A stretch of DNA of 64,000 nucleotides from Sthenelais limicola (Eukaryota; Annelida; Polychaeta; Phyllodocida; Sigalionidae). The stretch lies in the NCBI GenBank assembly GCA_942159475.1, contig OW804094.1, positions 58,028,966 to 58,092,965 of the forward strand, in the 5' to 3' direction. Below, in pieces: positions 28,850 to 40,425 of this stretch. Position 1 is the stretch's first letter, and each line of letters opens with the position of its first letter. The notes beneath the pieces are model-generated. The model saw nothing but the letters and a program-made list of their open reading frames with translations. It ran no database searches and was not told where the DNA came from. The position numbers and the translations under genes are program-made.

Positions 28850-31800
28850 TTAAATCCCCATGGGGCCCGTTGCATGAGGTATCGTTAAGTGAAAATTGTG
28901 TCCTTAAAATATCCTCAACTCATACTGTTGTGCCACCCAATATCGTGTCCTTAAGTCCTTAAAAGGGGGTCTTTTAACGACGTGCCTTTGAGCATGGGAT
29001 ATCCTTATCGTAGCGGAATTTAAACAAAAGGTCAAAGCGCGCTCGCCGCAGTCTCATTACTTTCATATGTTGTAATGTATTAACCAAGGTATGATAGTCT
29101 AGTTGCGATATTCATAGTACCAAGATTCATTGCATGTAACGCAATTTTAAATATTGTGATCAGTCAAGAGTACATCACCTCTCTAATGGTCGGGGCCTAT
29201 AAGTTGAGGCGTATCCTGATCCAGGCTGAGCAGATCTATATCACCTGCTCTCTCTCTCTATCAATGGACTTCTTCGACATAATAGGTGACGATAAATGTG
29301 CGATATCGCATTGAATGTTGCAAACCAATATGATTGTCATAGCGCCTTTCTCCTGCTAAATTAGCCGCGTATAAATTTGATTAAATATAAATATGCCATG
29401 TCTGTTCGGAATGTACCGGTATTAATTTTCATTCTGCTGCACAACTATAGGCATGTCACTAGATGCTACTGCTACGCTTCAAATTATACTCTACGACTTC
29501 ATTATTTCCGCCTATTCCCATGCTACAAAAGCGACCCTTCCCGGCAACCCTTCTACATCGATCATTTTCCAAACGTTCTGTCAAAACCTATGACCTTGAA
29601 TTTAGGGTGTTGGAAGGGCAGACTACAACTGATATTACGTTCACGAAACCCAATGTGGGTCAAAAAAGGAGGTCCATATCATTATATTACATCCTTTTAA
29701 CTATTTTACATTAATTCACTCCTAATTATGTCTTCCAATCGGCGCTTAAATAATAAAACAATGTGCCTTTTTCCTTCATTAGGCCTAATTGATGATTAAG
29801 GACTGTTATCAAAATGATTAATAACCTGACCGCCTCCCAATAAAATTGGTTCCCTAATATGCAGCACTTGTCAATACAATTTGCAGTGCTTTTCACTTGT
29901 CCCTAATCTTATGAACGGCCAGCACATGCGTTACTAAATATTCTCATACCCACAGATACTATAATTTTTCCTATAGAATAACATAACGATGTTTTAGCAT
30001 AGATCCATTCACTGCACTCACCACGGCAGCCATCATACTTTTATATGGGTCATTTCAGTAGCGCTATTCACCGCAGAGCTCATTTGTGCTCCCTGGAGGG
30101 CATGAGTTTGCGTATCTCCTATCTTGCAAATACTTTCTCCGCTGTCTTTTCTAAGTGCGTTGCGTCTCAAATTTGGGTATTGCGTCTCCACTGGGAATTG
30201 CGTCTCAAATACATATTGCGTCTCCAATATTGCATCTCCAATACATTAACTATTTTAAGACATTTTTTGGAGAAAAAGGAATGTTTGACTTATATTATCT
30301 TTGGTGTACATATAGAACGGAATATCAGCATAATGCAGGTTAAGTTTAATGCTGCTGCCAATATTTCGATTCCGATACTTAAAATTACTCTCCCCATCAT
30401 TTGTCCTTATTTCAGCCTAATTATGCCCGATATATCAAATGATTTACATCTATACATTTAGAGAAGTTGGTCGGAAGTCAGCTAAATGTATTTGTACATG
30501 TATTTCAATACCAATAGCAATACATATTACATATATAATCTTTTTTTCAATTGTCGTGGGGGTAGTGGTTATATATCTAGTCGGTATGGTTATATATCTG
30601 ATATATCGGTGTGGAATTAAAACTGAGCGAGCGAATCGATAACTTGAAAAAAGAAGTTTTTTTATTGTTGAATCTTTATTTCAAAATCGTAAGAATATTA
30701 ATCCTTCATAACAAAATTTATTCACGTAAACAGACAGTTAATATCTTCACAGCTAAATGGGCCAACTTATGGAAGTCGAAATGGCAATATTATAAGCTAA
30801 TCGTTGGTCACACATAATATCCATCCATTTTGAATATAATCTAATACAACATAGAATCTACTAGACTATATTATATTGTGGATATCCTTATATTTTAACT
30901 GATATCGGTAGGATCGGCAATCGTTTATTCATCATCAATTATGTGGTCCACCATATTTGACTTTGTGAGACGGCATTCAGATTATGGCAGCCCATCATTT
31001 TGCGGGCAGTCGATCCAATCGTGATACTTATTCAGCTGACTTTATTAATCAAAGTGTCATGTATTATTGTGTGCGTATCATCTAACCATATCGATTATCA
31101 TTTGACACTTGAAATTAAAATATATATGAAGTTTCGCCTTTTGTCCAATAAGTTTCGTTGACCCAGGAGGTGGAGGGGATCTTCCCCTTCTGGTTGAGCG
31201 TTCCCTACATGACCGGAGAGATGGTAATATAAGAGTGTAATGTCGAGTATATGATATTGTTCTACTGTTATCCTCTTGATAAAGTGATTCTGAATATTGA
31301 ATGCTTCTCGTCATATTATCGTATTAGCCAGATATATTAGATCGTCTACTTGGTAAATAGCTTAATCGACTATGTGATTCTTCGTCCAGAATGTTCCTTT
31401 ACAAGTATCCTTTACAAGTATACCGTAACAATGTACAATATGATAATAAGACATAAAAATCTCATCAAATTATATCTATTGTTGGCCATTGTTGTCACCA
31501 TCGGTTCTTGTATCAGTAGATTGGTTGAATAAAGAGAAAGCCATGGTTCGTCTCAGTATAATGTAATATTTTGCTAAGTTAAAGACCACTCCAGGAGGAG
31601 GGATATAGAAGGGGAAAGGGGAACTAGCAGAGATCATATCCTCCTTGGACAGGGATCGCACTATCCAAGGAATCTCTGTGGTGAGTTGATGACTTGAGTT
31701 GGTCGAAGGGGAATGATTGCCCAGACGGGACTTGGGCGAGTCTACAGATCTTCTCCGAAGTAAAACGGAACAAGTAAATATACTGTGCGGCAGCGATCAG

Positions 31801-32143
31801 TGGCTGCTTTTATTCTTGCTTGCTCCAACTGGCCCTTAACCCCAAATCTACCCCTATCTATATACCTCCCCCCAGGTCCCCGTCCACTCACAGTGTGGAA
31901 CCCTAGCGCCCCAGGCGGCGGACAAATGTACCCCAATACATCATTCGTCCACCGCCTCCCAACCCCTACTACAACAATACCCTCCCCTTAATAAATTTTG
32001 ACATCCTTGTCCGTTACTGGACTTACAAAATTCAGTTATAAAATAATACCGCACAGTTTAACAATAACAGAACATAGTACTAACAGTCACTCGACTCGAA
32101 TCAGTTATAAAATAATACCGCAACTAATACTTTAACAATAACA
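28850..32143. other. AT-rich non-coding interval
   Basis: No credible gene. Short ORFs around 29377-29714 and 30045-30817 lack codon structure. A short run of 'ttgcgtctc' phrases spaced about 20 bases apart (30170-30240, six copies including degenerate ones) is the only local repeat. A near-duplicate of 'cagttataaaataataccgca' is at 32034 and 32102. Confidence 0.5.
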
Positions 32144-35100
32144 CTACTTAGGGCTAAAAACTTGTTTTGGCTTCTTAGCCCGCGCCGAACAGCGAATAAC
32201 TGCCTCCTCCCCCGTCTTCTCCATCTTAGCCACGGTCTCTGAAATATGTTTGGTATTAATCATTTGTGCGTCTGACACATCAACAAACTCACATGTAAAA
32301 TGTAAAAATTATTAAATATAACATCCTATATTAACTATAACTGACAGTAAATGAAGTTCATCCCTAATCTTCGCTGCAATGATAAAAAATTAAATTATCA
32401 CAATCCGAACACATTCCCCTATAAAAACAACAGCCACCATTCTCTGATAATCATTGTCCCTGATGAAGCCCCCACCCCCCATATGGGCGAAATATTGGAT
32501 ACTAAAATGATAATTCTCGAAGATGCCGACTTCCGGTTCGCACGTGAATAGACAAGGTGTACAGGACGTAGCTCCTGAGTTTTTCCTTTTCTTTCAGGTA
32601 TCGAAGCAGAATCGGTTTTAAAAACAAAGTGTCTAGTGAAAACAACAAGCAAAGAGATTGCACTACCTCTGGAATTGTACATAAGAAAAAGCAAGGACGG
32701 TGAATTTGACTTTATATTCCAACGCAGCCAGCGTTCGGAATTACCGCCATATTGCCGTACGGCTAGGACGGGATTAAGGTGAATTATCGCCCGATCGATT
32801 GAAGAGGCTACAACCATAGGAATAATCTCATCTGAAAACGAAAAGAGGATATATCCTGAGCCAGTACCCGACGGGCAAATGAACGCAATTCTACGCGATT
32901 TTTAATGCGCAATCATCTCGCCAGAGTTCCGTGATGAGAGTGGACGCTTTTCACGCAATAATTATTGCGCAATGCTTGCGTGATGATCACGCTAAGGGTA
33001 TAACGCAATATTAGTGCAATAATTAGCAAATTCTGATGGCATTTGGGTGGGATATTTCATGCTCAATTTTCCCCTTATTGTATTGCTTTTTTTGTAGGAT
33101 AATATCATTCGGAATTACTCATAATTAATTCTCCATGGTAATACATCAATTATTTAACATAATCTTTTGTCATCTCTTTCCAATTCAGCAGGTTTAGCTA
33201 CCTGTAGGTGACATTAATGTGTGTGCACTTGTACGACAGCTATAGTGCACCCATAGCACCCATAGCATTTAGGTATACAGTTATATGGGGTGTTTTGATT
33301 ATTACCTGTTTTAAAATTAAAAAAATAAATTACACTAATGAACTATTTATTACTTGTAATGTTTCTAATCAAATAGTTAGGAACATATATAATGTATAAA
33401 TGCTACATAGGTGTATTAGCGGAACTTTCATTATAAAACAAATTGTAATTGCACCCCAGTTACCAATTGCGCCACCTGCTGACAATGACATGTATATAAT
33501 TAGTATTTAGACGTGATTTTGAATGCGCATTGTATGCGCAATTAACATATGTGCAAGGGACATATGCGATGACAACCCTATTAGTTATTCAATTTTATCA
33601 TTTGGTGAAGGGAATGCATCATTTTGCATTACGTTTTATTCCAGGTATTGGATGAGAATTATAGGGAATTGGAGGAGAGAGAACTAATAGAAAAATGTAA
33701 CTGAATGTACTATGGGGTGGAAAAATAAGGAAATAAGAAAGAATTTCGAACTGATTTGTTTTCTATGTCTAAACAGATATGAGTTTTGTCTACAATGTGC
33801 GTCATCAAAGCCTATGAATAAGTAACAAATTGAATTTGAGCATAGATAATTTAGCAAAATGTATAATATGTGTAAGCCCTATTTATTTTGAGGCTGTCAT
33901 CCTGAGTCATGTGTCATTCCGCGTCACGCTGTGTACTTTTGTGCTTATTTTGTACGCACATTGGGGTCAAAACTTATGAAAATAGGTATTAAAAGGTATA
34001 TATTTCCTGAAAGAGGAATTTGTTTACTTCGTAATGATATAAAAATGATAGCAATGACATAATTTGTGCTCACACAGTGAACGACGGAATGAAGTATGTC
34101 ATTATTTTATCCAAATGCATATCCCAATGAAATCAAACAAATACATGACCTCGGAATTAATATTAATATAATTGTTGTATTCTGTCATCTAAATATTACT
34201 TTAGATTTGTGTATCCATGGGGTTGCTTTGACTTGTGTCAGAGAGTGAGTATATGTGTCAGAGAGTGTCAGTTGAGCGACAGTGGGTGTGAATGCCAGGT
34301 GAGTGAGAAGTGCCAGGTATTGTGGCCTCTTGTGGCTTCATTATGATGAGTATTTAGACGTGATTTTGAATGCGCATTATATGCGCAATTGAGATCACAC
34401 CCATATTATTGACTTTTAAAGAAAACATGTATTTGTAGATGAAATTGGTTAAGTAACACATGTTTAATACAAACATAAATGAATATGAATGAGAACTTGA
34501 CCAAACACAAATGTGAGACTACCAACAACATGGGAGGAAATAAACGCAATGGATTTCACATAATGGTAGCTAATGGCATGTCCATTACACTGTGATTCAA
34601 AGCCATAAGTATCACACTTCACTAGTTTGCAGTCAATCACAAAATGATCACATTGCTATCACACTCAATTGCACTCAGCGCCCGTCGGGTATATGTCAGA
34701 TGTTTTAGTGACTTTGATACCATTTCTCCACAAGGACATTATGTTCATGACCTGACGAAATCAGTTAGCCAGTGGTGATTTGTTTTCCGCAGGACTCAAG
34801 TGTGCATGTAAAGCTGGTGCAGTGGTGCCATCTGGTGGATATATTTATCATCTATTAACAAGCCCCTTTGGTTCGTTTCCTCCCCCACAATGAGTGAGGA
34901 CGGGTTTCAAGGCCTCAGGGCACTGGTTGAAGCAATGAGGAACCAGGAGATGGAAGATTGAAAAGCAACAGAAAAACATTCAAACCCTACTTGAATTGCT
35001 TGAAAAGCATGAAGAAATTGAAGTGGATGAGTCAAATGAGAGTACCAACAAGGTCGCCATTTTGAAGGATCAGGGGTCCAATCTCATGGTACTGTCAGAA

Positions 35101-38100
35101 AGGTCTGATAACATAGTCATAGAGAAGAGTGAATACCTGGAACAGTTGAAGCTAGCAGAACAAAAGGATCCCATTCGGAAAGAATACAAGAAACCCTTCT
35201 CCCTTATGGCAGTTGCCCCAGGCAACAGACTCCAAGACAACCTGTACACTAAAGTCATAAACATTATTGAAAAGCTCTTGACTTTCCCCGACATGAAAAT
35301 AAGGACATATTACAGAGTAAATGGACGGTTGTTGTTGGATCCAGGTTAGACTGGCCAACATAAACAAGGCAGCTTGTCTCAGACGATTGGCATAGCCCCT
35401 GCCCTATGTTTATTGATTAAATACATTTAATTGGGTTTTCTACTACAGCTTTCTGGTATGGGACGAATTTTTGCCTGGTCTCAATTGTTGAAAAATACTT
35501 CCCCTGCTGGTGGGTAAATGATGTACTTATGCTGTATTCAAAGGGTCGTTGGCCTTGATGTAATATTGCGGATGAATTAATCATGTGACCTTCGTGTAAG
35601 AATCGAGATGCAAAAACAAAGATATGTAGTGATTTATACCTTTAAATTCAAACGTGTCAGCAAAGAAGAGGAAAAGCTATGGAGACGCCTAGCAGAAGAT
35701 ATTGTTGAAAACATATCGAATTCTTAAAAAAAAAAGATTTATATTTGCCTTTTATACCTTGATAGAACATGTTTTTAGAAATGTATATGCCCAGATGGCA
35801 GGTGTCAGTAATAAAGTCTGTTGTAAAAAAAAAAAAAAAAAAAAAAAGATGCCGACTTTTCGAAGATGTGATTTTTCTCTACCTTCTATTCTATTGGTAA
35901 ATTATATGTTCATAAACAGTCCTCAATAAATTATGCCATTATATCATGATCATTTCCTTCAAACTTACCTTCAATCCGGGCCATTGCCTGACGCACAATA
36001 TCGAGGCATTCCTCCCGACATGCTCGCATGCCTGTGTAATAGAGTAGTTCAATTTTTATACAACAACGTTACATTTATTTTGCTTCTACCCCTCATTACT
36101 ATTATTTTGCTCACTCGAATGTATAGCTGGCAGTGGGTCAAATCTTTTTAGAATGTACAATTGCGATTTTCTGAGGTTTAGGAATATTGAAAAAAATAAT
36201 ACTAAATATAAACTCATATTCCTTCTGATTGGTATCATAGATGTCCCCACGACATGAAAACACCAATTATACTCACCAGATTTCAGTATGTCAGTTTTTA
36301 TTGTAGTTAAAACAAGGTGATCTTTTTTAGGGTATCAAATTAAGTGGCAGTTCCTTAAATCCTCAATAACTCAGGACGGAATCATTGAATTTCAATAAAA
36401 ATGTATAGTATTGCCAATGGTACTAAGATAAATAGGATTGATTCATTTGTTTACGATACCCATTCAGTATAATGCGCAAAGGTCGGGAATTTTGCAATTG
36501 TACATTGCATTGTGCCAGATACATGGCACATGTTAATATGAATAAATATAATGTCCTCTATTAAATATAACTGACATTTATAACTGTTAGTCACTTACTG
36601 TCCTCAATATTTATCATTGAGCCAGACACATGGGCCTTGATCTCCTCTTTCAATTTGTTGAAATCGGCTGGTTGGGGTGGTGTACTTGGTCCATGACCAT
36701 GGTCGTTTGTCCTAATCTTTGCTGCAATTATAAAAAATGCATATATATAACTTGTTACGTATCTATTGCTGAGTATATGTATTCTGAATGACTATTCCCT
36801 TATGTTTTTTACATTGCGTCTGACACATCAACAAACTCAAATGTAAAATCAATCATTCAAAATTATTAAATATAACATTCTATATTAAATATAACTGACA
36901 GTAAATGTAAGTCACTTACCCTCTGGCACCTGTTCCTCCCTAGGGGTTGTGGCATGGTCGTTGGGGTGGTGTGTTGGTGATCTGGTTGGTGTGGTAACTT
37001 CTTCCTTCACCGTCACTGCAATGATAGAATTTAAATCTATATTGATTCAGGTTAAAAAAGGCAACATGAATAAATCAATATGAATTGATGATATTCGGTG
37101 TGATATTTAACACTTGTATGTCTTTCAAAATGCCTGGATAACTCATATTGTATTTAAAGATTTTGATTCAGCCAGAATATTATGTAGTTTATGTAATTTC
37201 GCAGCCATCATGCTGAAGCTACTTATATAAATGTACATGTATCAGAACTCTACTATATAAATTTATGTTATTTCGGTTTAAATTGAAAAAAGAACCCACT
37301 GAAGTCAAGATAGTAAGAACACATAATACATATATCTATGTCTATGCCATTTAAAAAAATTCCGACCTTCCAGCAGTACATAGACACAAGATAATATCAG
37401 AAGAAACGATCATCCTCTGGCACACATGTGCTAAATTCGATAGTCATATTAGGTGAAATTCACTGATCTCATATACCTTATCATATTCATAGAGATATAT
37501 CACAGAAAAATGGAAGAATAAAACAAAGAAACAAACCAAAGTGAGCAAGTAATATTACATACACGTTCTACGTACGTCCTCCACACTGAGGGTGGCGAGC
37601 CTCTCGTTAAGCCCCTCTTCGAACAAGCCTGAACATATTTAGTTATTGAAAAACAATCAATATAACATCTTACAACAATTAATAATAATCAATATATCAA
37701 TATAATCAATATAACATCTTACAAATTATACGACATTTAACATCTTATGTGGTATTAAATTTGAGGGATACTTCATAATGTGCCAATTTGTTTTTATTTA
37801 TCATCAATATGTCTCACCTTGACCATCCATGGCCGCGTCATCTGAAATTGAACAGTATTACATTTGTTAATGATATGTAATAAGGAATATTGACACGTCC
37901 AGAGTAATTGTATGTACAGTGTTAATTATAATAATGTTATTTTAACAATGAAATAATTGCTTTTTACAGCATTTGCTTTTTGTGCTTACCAAGTAGGAAT
38001 GTCGATGCCCCACTGGCTGTCTCAGTCAGGGCGTCTTCCAGATGATGACCTGAGTGATGTGATTAATGTTAATAAATTTATTTACGTAATGTGTTACACT

Positions 38101-39109
38101 TCGTAACACTTCTAAGAAGTGGGCGCTGGATTTTGAATCAATTTTCCTATATGAAAACAATATTAAGAGATACAAAAATTACAAAACATTATTATAATTA
38201 ACACTGTACACTTTCCCCCGCAAGGGCCTAAATACTACTACAAATTAAGTAAACTTACTCTCATCGTCAGAGGTAATGATGAGAGCTGTGCTGTTGTGCG
38301 AGGTAAATTCCTCCTCCGAGTCGCAGTTTCCGAAAGCTTCATTGGATTGGGCCTATAATTGTGCCAAAAAATACACATGTCATAACACTTTAGAGGACAT
38401 TTGCTTCGGCCTGAACCTATCAATTTATTGCAGTGTAATCCTATGAATACAGATAGTATACATATACAGAAATTATACACATTATATGAAAGAAAGTAAC
38501 CTAACCTGAGTAGGGCACAACTGGCCATGGCAGTCTGTATGTCAAGCATCCTTTTGAAGGCCGTCTTGATGTAGGCCGATGAGTAGTTCGTTCGGCCGAT
38601 GACTCTTATATAAGTTGACCGGTCGGTCCTGGCCTTCTCCTCCAGCTGTTCGACGGTCGTGTCGCCCGAACAGCGCTCCAGGGTTTTCTTCCCCACGTAC
38701 CGGGAAGCATGCAGCTCGATCTGCGGGGAGAAATATATTTCCCCCGCAAGGGCCAACATTTCCCCCAGGGTTGCCGCCCTGGGCACCCCCTTGATGTTTC
38801 GGTGTTGTACTCCCCCGATAGTCATCCCCAGGTTGACTTTTTTGTCATTCACGTTGTGAACGATCAGTTCCACTTCCTGTATATAAGATGTCAAAATGTT
38901 TCATGAGTATAGTTGTAGACTGAACTGCGTAAATTAAATTAATTTCATATATTAAATGTACACTCATAACTCAAATGACTCATAATTTCATAAATTAAAT
39001 GTACACCAGCACTCTTTGGGAAAATTGAGCTTAAGATATAAAGATTAAATTATTATGTTACCTTCTCGGTGACTTTTTTGTCGACCTTCTTGTGCTTGTC
39101 CGCAACCAG
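32144..39109 (-). CDS. Multi-exon gene of unknown function, 3' part (eleven predicted exons)
   Basis: Exons on the minus strand in order: 39109-39062, 38876-38506, 38352-38259, 38049-37990, 37841-37818 (24-base micro-exon), 37628-37572, 37015-36920, 36721-36599, 36031-35969, 32238-32144 (TAG stop), plus a tentative 22-base exon near 38410-38389. Each has GT and AG signals. From 38352 onward every phase joins perfectly, giving one continuous frame. The join 38506 to 38352 fails by phase unless the tentative exon is used. The main exon encodes VNLGMTIGGVQHRNIKG and SRYVGKKTLERCSG. The C-terminus is basic (ARAKKPKQVFSPK). No domain recognised; acidic, Ser/Thr-rich middle. An upstream zinc-ribbon exon set (45868-45064) may belong to it. 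Confidence 0.65.
32268..32400. repeat. Partial duplicate of the 36819-37030 intron/exon border
   Basis: The run 'gcgtctgacacatcaacaaactc', an AT-rich stretch and 'aactgacagtaaatg' match 36825-36907. They are followed by 'cctaatcttcgctgcaatgataaaaaat', matching the acceptor regions at 36711-36735 and 37013-37030. The exon between is missing. It is a decayed copy of an exon and its flanks, consistent with exon duplication inside this gene. Confidence 0.6.
32595..32782 (+). pseudogene. Coding-like fragment in the 5' part of the retrocopy
   Basis: The plus-strand frame ending at TGA 32780-32782 reads IEAESVLKTKCLVKTTSKEI and then LELYIRKSKDGEFDFIFQRS. Composition looks coding, but no ATG is seen at its start. 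A pyrimidine run with cag precedes it, which could be a splice acceptor if this part is genomic rather than processed. It lies between the target duplication and the TIR element. Function unknown. Confidence 0.35.
32866..34692. mobile_element. 1.83 kb TIR element nested in the retrocopy
   Basis: Ends are TACCCGACGGGC (32866 on) and the inverse GCCCGTCGGGTA (to about 34692), consistent with TIR CCCGACGGGC and TA target duplication. Just inside the ends the two sides also resemble each other (gaacgcaattctacgcg; gagtgcaattgagtg). Two 45 bp direct repeats, 'tatttagacgtgattttgaatgcgca', lie at 33506 and 34349, and gcgcaat motifs are frequent. There is no transposase ORF, so it is non-autonomous. 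Confidence 0.7.
34890..35349 (+). pseudogene. Frameshifted coding sequence in the retrocopy
   Basis: An ATG at 34890 (MSEDGFQGLRALVEAMRNQE) stops at 34961. The +1-shifted frame then continues with IEKQQKNIQTLLELLEKHEE to a TAG at 35349. One extra base near 34957 separates the two. The protein would be about 153 residues, charged and helical at the N-terminus, with PFSLMAVAPGNRLQDNLYTK and ending NGRLLLDPG. No domain recognised. Being in a poly(A)-tailed insertion, it is most likely a processed pseudogene. Confidence 0.55.
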
Positions 39110-39534
39110 CTACAATATATATTTATTTGAAATGAATTTTTCAGTCAGGACACATTATTGAAATGATAAAACAGTCATTAAACTATTTAATCACTAAGCA
39201 CTCATTCAATTTGCATTCGTTTTGACTTACATTTACACGCAATTCTTTTATTATTCAAGCACGGAATTAAGTTTTGGCGGTTTTGCGATTCATGTTATCA
39301 TTGATATTGTTTTCAATATCCATATCTTTCCCCAGGCAGAGGGAGAATTATAATATTGCACTACACTGTATGGGGTAATACAATCTGAATCTACTAGTCT
39401 GAATCGGAAGTTTTTGTTATACTATGAAACTAGATGGTTTGAACAATCTTTTAGCATAAAAGCTCTCTCCTCGTGGATCGATACATGTATGCATATATAT
39501 AATCGTCATACAAGCGTATGCATATATACAAGCA
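39110..39534. other. AT-rich intron sequence
   Basis: No coding sequence. It lies upstream (minus direction) of the 39109-39062 exon and is presumably intronic. Confidence 0.4.
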
Positions 39535-40425
39535 TGGTCAATTACAGAAATTTTCGTGCGATCTTGATGTTTCTTATGTTGTATTCAATAACTTTGAGAA
39601 TTGGGGTCGTATAAACTTACAAATGGTATGTATGGATTCCTTAGAATATGCCACACAATACTAGATACTGCTTTATTTTGTTTTATGTTTTATTTAATTC
39701 ATTTACCATTTTCGTTTTCACCGTTCTATACGAATAAACACAAAAGTGCGAAAAAATGAAATAACCAATTACTTTTGTATGGACTTCGATATTCCATATC
39801 AAAGAACTTATGTGCCCCTAAGTTTTCATATGGGCTCATATCTTCGTCCTTATGATGAGAAATATTATTTTGCCTAAAATAAAACGTTCCAACAAATACA
39901 TCTTCTAACTAAAATTGTTAGCTTAATATCCAGGACAAATCTCTTCATTCCCCGATCAGTACATTATAGCACATAGCCACATTATCTTATGAAAAGAATC
40001 CATACGAATACACGTTTCCGATGAATACACATTAAAAAACTGGCTGGAAAATACAAATTTTGTATTCTTAATGTCAACCATTGTCTCCTCACAAAAGGAT
40101 TTACTATTTATTTCATTTATATTTATAGCTATTTTATTCGGAAGGATGTATCAATAAATACACAATTCCATATGAATACATCATTGAACTGATCTATTCA
40201 TATGGAATGGTGTATTCGTTGGATTATTAATGAATTGGGTTATAAAGAAAAGAACACTCCATGTATAGTATGGTATCTTTGAGCAGGCTCCAAGGATTTA
40301 GAGGCTTATATCTGGGAAAATAATTGACCCAGGTCTGGCAAATTTACAGGCAATGGGAGTTTACACTCATAAAGCTCAATGTAAGTCCTTTCTTCCTCAT
40401 AAGTATGAAAACAATCAAAGTACAG
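39535..40425. mobile_element. Inverted, shorter copy of the 20222-21487 TIR element
   Basis: The left end (tggtcaattacagaaatttt) matches the right end of the 20222-21487 element read in reverse. The shared phrases then follow in inverted order: the 'gttctatacgaata' boxes, 'gaagatgtatttgttgga'-like phrases, and at 40372-40410 the inverse of 'acttatgaggaagaaaggac'. The outermost 20 bases of the far end are missing, and the copy is about 0.89 kb versus 1.27 kb. It lacks the 126 bp insertion found in the other copy. Confidence 0.65.

Larger units (their letters stand above)
32533..35845 (+). mobile_element. Retroposed sequence with target-site duplication and poly(A), later split
   Basis: The 13-base aagatgccgactt occurs at 32520-32532 and again at 35846-35858, right after a poly(A) run of about 23 (35825-35847) that follows AATAAA at 35810-35815. 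This is the hallmark of LINE-driven insertion of a polyadenylated RNA. Removing the nested TIR element (32866-34692) leaves about 1.5 kb, with coding-like frames at about 32595-32782 and 34890-35349. It lies in the last intron of the minus-strand gene, in the opposite orientation. The source gene is unknown. Confidence 0.75.

Noticed and set aside
28850..29030. MITE with gggcccgttgcatgagg end
   Set aside because: Only one end is visible; no inverse partner found nearby.
32419..32817. 132-codon minus-strand frame
   Set aside because: It crosses the target duplication of the retrocopy and opposes a better plus-strand frame.
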